Assembly: GCF_023566315.1 (NCBI RefSeq)
Contig: NZ_JAKNSU010000003.1
Length of the DNA: 64,000 nucleotides
Direction: 5' to 3' (one strand)
DNA from: Edwardiiplasma whartonense
GTDB taxonomy: Bacteria; Bacillota_I; Bacilli_A; Mycoplasmatales; Mycoplasmataceae
Under the pieces are notes generated by a model. It made no database searches. It had not been told where the DNA came from and saw nothing but the letters and a program-made list of their open reading frames with translations. The position numbers and the translations under genes are program-made. Positions 61,142 to 64,000 of this stretch are shown piece by piece. Numbering within the stretch: position 1 is the stretch's first letter; each line of letters begins with the position of its first letter.

Positions 61142-62236
61142 ATGGAAATTTTGATTTTAGGGAACGGGTTTGAATGTCAGTATAACCCCAATGTCCGCAA
61201 TTTTAACCAAAAATTTGTTGAGTTTATTAATGATGAGAATAAAACTAAAGAATTATTAAAAAAGATTAAAAGCTTTTGTGAACATGATCAAAAAATTTAT
61301 CAAGCGATAGTTACGACGATTCGGAATGAAATTGAATTTAATGAAAATTTTATTTTAGAATCAGAATTACGTGATATTGGGATGCATTTAGCTAATGCTC
61401 CAGCTCGAACGCTGGTTGCAAGTGAGAATTTAATTTTTCATTGTTTAAAAAATTTAGTTGGTTTGATTATCAATGAATTCACCACTGATTATCGACAAAT
61501 TGATCAATATATGGATTTTCGCATGAAAGAATTACCAGACCAAATTTGAACAACAAATTATACCAATTCAGCTCAGGAGGCTTACGAATCTTGAACAGAA
61601 GGTTCTCTTTTTCAACCCCTTGATTTGACTAATTCCTACTCCAAAGATTCTTTGAAAAAAGCGAAAGTGATTTATTTACATGGTCAATTTTTATTTCGAA
61701 CCACATCAACATTTTCACCAACAACAGCTTATCTTGGCGCTTCCCAACTTGGTGATATTTATCAAGCCAATTCTCCTTATTTTAGTGCTAATCAACCAGT
61801 TAAAGCAACTCAAAAATCAAGCAAAACTTTTATTGATGATCAAACCTTTCAAAACATTGAAATTAATTTAGCAAAGAAAAACGAAAACCCGTTAAAAAGT
61901 GCCATCTCTAAAATTCTTTGGAACCAGAGTGAAGTCATTAAAATTAATATTTTTGGTTTATCGGTAAATAATGATGAAGGATTATTTAAAATTCTCTTAG
62001 ACGAACTTGAGAAAGCAAACGTTAGTTATGAATTAAATTTCTACTATTATACGCAAACTGATAAAAAGAATTTTGAAGTATTTAAGCATGATTATTTGAA
62101 TAGTACAAATGATAATAATTCTGTCGTTAATCCTTTTATTCATTATAATTTTGGGAACAATCCTCAAAAAGTTAAAAAACGAATTAACATTTTGCCATCA
62201 AAAGAATACAAGGGGTTTAAATTAAAAAAGAAATAG
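61142..62236 (+). CDS. AbiH-like putative phage-defence protein
   Basis: A 364-residue protein. The N-terminus ILILGNGFECQYN matches the Gly-Asn-Gly-Phe-Asp opening of AbiH and related SIR2-like NAD-binding proteins (Glu11 for Asp). Further along, DQIWTTNYTNSAQ corresponds to the Asn-Tyr-Thr strand, KVIYLHGQF to the His-Gly motif, and IKINIFGLSVNNDEGLFKILLDEL to the Phe-Gly-x-Ser...Asp segment. These motifs come in the family order. AbiH in Lactococcus aborts phage infection. Assignment is by motif only; a non-defence paralogue is possible. ATG at 61127 (five codons longer) is an alternative start. Its base composition is like the surroundings. Confidence 0.6.
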
Positions 62237-62243
62237 AGTTAAG

Positions 62244-62765
62244 CTACTTGCTCATCGCTGCGATTAACTTTTGGTCATGATTTAGCAATTGGCAAGTTAA
62301 CAAATAACTTCCTATAATTAAAATTAAATTACTAGCAATTAAAATTAGAACTGTTCATCAATTATTTTTTGCTGCTTTAATTCAGTTGTTATCATAACCA
62401 TTTATTGTCGCGGTCAGTTCAACAAAGTAAAGGACAACTAAAAAACTAATGATTATCAAGTAGGTTTGTCAATTGACTTGAAACTTACTGGTTTGTTTGG
62501 TTTTCTGATCAATTTCATACTTGTAAGTTACAAATAAAAAGGTAAAACTAACAAAGGTTTTACTGTGATTTAATAATCATGTGATTAACATTATTAACAA
62601 GTAATTCAAAACAATCAAAATAGCGAGAGGAACTTTGGTAGTTTTCACATCTAAGTTTTTAATTGTTAAAACAATGATTAACCCAATTAATAATAAAATT
62701 AAAGAACTAATCATCACCACAAGATTGGTTCTTTTTAAATGTGGTTTAAATAATTGAAAATCCAA
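62244..62765 (-). CDS. Membrane protein of unknown function, convergent with the AbiH-like gene
   Basis: A 173-residue protein with four predicted helices in two pairs (about 14-34, 44-62, 103-118, 138-156) and polar linkers (NHSKTFVSF..., YDNNWIKAAKNNWW). The start is TTG at 62765-62763, set by AAAAGGA on the minus strand eight bases upstream. Five TGA codons are Trp, two of them adjacent (62355-62360). It converges on the AbiH-like gene with 7 bases between stops and no terminator is visible. No family recognised; with the neighbour it might form a defence or surface module, but nothing shows this. Confidence 0.65.
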
Positions 62766-62871
62766 AACTAGCGTCCTTTTTTGCCCTATTATGAGTTTAA
62801 TTATAGCCGATTTGATAATTTTAGAAATTGAGTTTGGTAAAATTAAATTACTGAGAATAGTGGTGAGTTTA

Positions 62872-63516
62872 ATGAGAAATAATGCAGCAATTCGTCCTTT
62901 ACCAACAGGGACAAACTTAAAAAGTAATCAGAAAGAAAATTACCAAGCTTTGTTAACAGCTAATGAGGATAATGAATTATTGACTTTGTTTTGAGCAAGT
63001 TATTTAAGTGATTTAGAAACTAAGTACAAATTAATTTATCATCCAGGAAAAGAGCTTTTTCAGATTTATTATCATCCTGGGAAAACTAATGCAGCCAATA
63101 AGCAAATTGTTCACGAAGTTACTCAGAAGATTAACCAGATTAACCAAGACTGAAATAAAATTGAACAAACAATGACTAGTTTTCAAGAGTATAGCAATCA
63201 AGAATTAAGGGGTGAATTGAAAACTGCTCAAGATGAATTAGTTAAGTTAGAAGTTAATAAGAGAGAGTTTGAACAGTCATTACAAAATCAGGATCTAAAA
63301 AATAGCGATGGTTTGGTTGAAGAATTTAATAAAACTTATCGTGAGAAGCGTAATGAGATTCAAACTTTGTTTACCCAAAATCCTCATGTTAAGGATTTGA
63401 ATAAAATTTATCAAGATTACTTAAGTTTTCGTCAAAATCTCATCAAAGAGTATTTAAAAAGTAATGTTAAAAATTTGGACCAATTATTAGCAGCATTAGT
63501 GTTCAATCCAGAATAA
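62872..63516 (+). CDS. Unknown cytoplasmic coiled-coil protein before tsaD
   Basis: A 214-residue soluble protein. The first third has two copies of Tyr-His-Pro-Gly-Lys (LIYHPGKELF and IYYHPGKTNA, about residues 55-75), and the rest is charged helix likely to form coiled coil (KTAQDELVKLEVNKREFEQSL). There is no signal peptide. An extended -10 TGGTAAAAT lies at 62835-62843 and GGTGAG precedes the ATG. It is 30 bases before tsaD and may share its transcript. No family recognised. Confidence 0.65.
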
Positions 63517-63546
63517 AATCATTAGAGAAAAAAAGGGGATGAAGAA

Positions 63547-64000
63547 ATGAAGATTTTAGCAATCGAGTCGAGTTGTGATGAGTTTTCTGTAGCGATTCTT
63601 GATGAGGATAAAATTTTGTGTAATGTCATTTCTTCACAAATTGATCAACACAAAGAGTATGGTGGTGTAGTTCCTGAATTAGCAGCTAGATTACATTTAG
63701 AAAATTGTGGGTGGGTGTTACAAGAAGCATTAGAGCAGAGTCAAGTTGATCTTGAAGAAATTGATCAAATCGCTTATACTGATCATCCTGGTTTAATTGG
63801 ATCATTAATTATTGGAAAAGTTGTTGCCCAAACCTTAGGACTTTATTTAAATAAACCAGTTCAAGGTTATGACCATATTCAAGGTCACATTTTTGGTACT
63901 GCAATTAACCATGATTTTGTTTATCCTGTACTTGCAATGGTTGCAAGTGGGGGTCATACTCAAATTGAATTGGTTAATTCGCCAAATGATTTTCAAATTA
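63547..64000 (+). CDS. tsaD: tRNA N6-adenosine threonylcarbamoyltransferase, partial (3' end outside window)
   Basis: Completes the t6A37 modification of tRNAs reading ANN codons, with TsaB, TsaE and TsaC. The visible 151 residues include the N-terminal ILAIESSCDEFSVAILDE, VVPELAARLHLE, YTDHPGLIGSLIIGK, the metal-binding HIQGH (His110, His114) and MVASGGHTQIELV. AAAAGGGG 12 bases upstream of ATG 63547 supports the start. The frame is open to the window end. Confidence 0.96.
   Translation, partial: MKILAIESSCDEFSVAILDEDKILCNVISSQIDQHKEYGGVVPELAARLHLENCGWVLQEALEQSQVDLEEIDQIAYTDHPGLIGSLIIGKVVAQTLGLYLNKPVQGYDHIQGHIFGTAINHDFVYPVLAMVASGGHTQIELVNSPNDFQI

Overview
The window is AT-rich Mollicutes chromosome. 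Nearly every conserved protein reads through in-frame TGA at tryptophan positions, so genetic code 4 applies and all gene limits here assume it. Several things point to Spiroplasma or a close Entomoplasmatales relative: the gene order, the tmRNA tag (contains EMPAFMM and ends in ALA-like hydrophobics), RpoB with Asn at the E. coli 526 position, and spiralin-like surface lipoprotein sequence at the left edge. This placement is inference; no 16S rRNA is present. I saw no tRNA, rRNA, CRISPR array or intact insertion sequence.

Layout. 1-2367: end of a surface lipoprotein, uracil-DNA glycosylase, an ECF-transporter S component. 2379-17982: the classic Firmicute block cysS, rlmB-like, SigH-like sigma factor, rpmG, secE, nusG, rplK, rplA, rplJ, rplL, rpoB, rpoC. 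The rsmC/ybxB slot before rpoB is occupied by a degenerate Fic-like gene. 18084-20389: rpiB, glyA, upp. 20574-27649: complete F1Fo ATP synthase operon (atpI-like, B, E, F, H, A, G, D, C). 27680-29280 (minus strand): a stand-alone 5'-3' exonuclease and a decayed gene. 29417-39068: secA, uvrB, uvrA, folC, and a second ECF S component. 39158-46476: hprK, two lgt paralogues flanking trxB and two small unknown genes, whiA, an XRE regulator. 46625-50080: secG, rnr, smpB, ssrA, the conserved trans-translation/RNA-quality cluster. 50186-52289: mgtE and trmB.

52565-60874 is the most interesting part: a nucleoside uptake locus. Two tandem BMP-family lipoproteins each carry their own purine-class riboswitch. 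The first has the substitutions of the rare 2'-deoxyguanosine class; the second keeps the canonical guanine-type core. A double-ABC ATPase and two permeases follow, and the first permease carries a roughly 500-residue coiled-coil tail. 61142-63516 is an accessory patch with an AbiH-like putative phage-defence gene and two unknown genes, and the window ends inside tsaD.

Functionally the window joins transcription/translation, energy (ATP synthase), protein export and lipoprotein maturation (SecA, SecE, SecG, Lgt), excision repair, and salvage of purines, pyrimidines and folate from the host, as expected of a reduced host-associated genome that cannot make nucleotides de novo.
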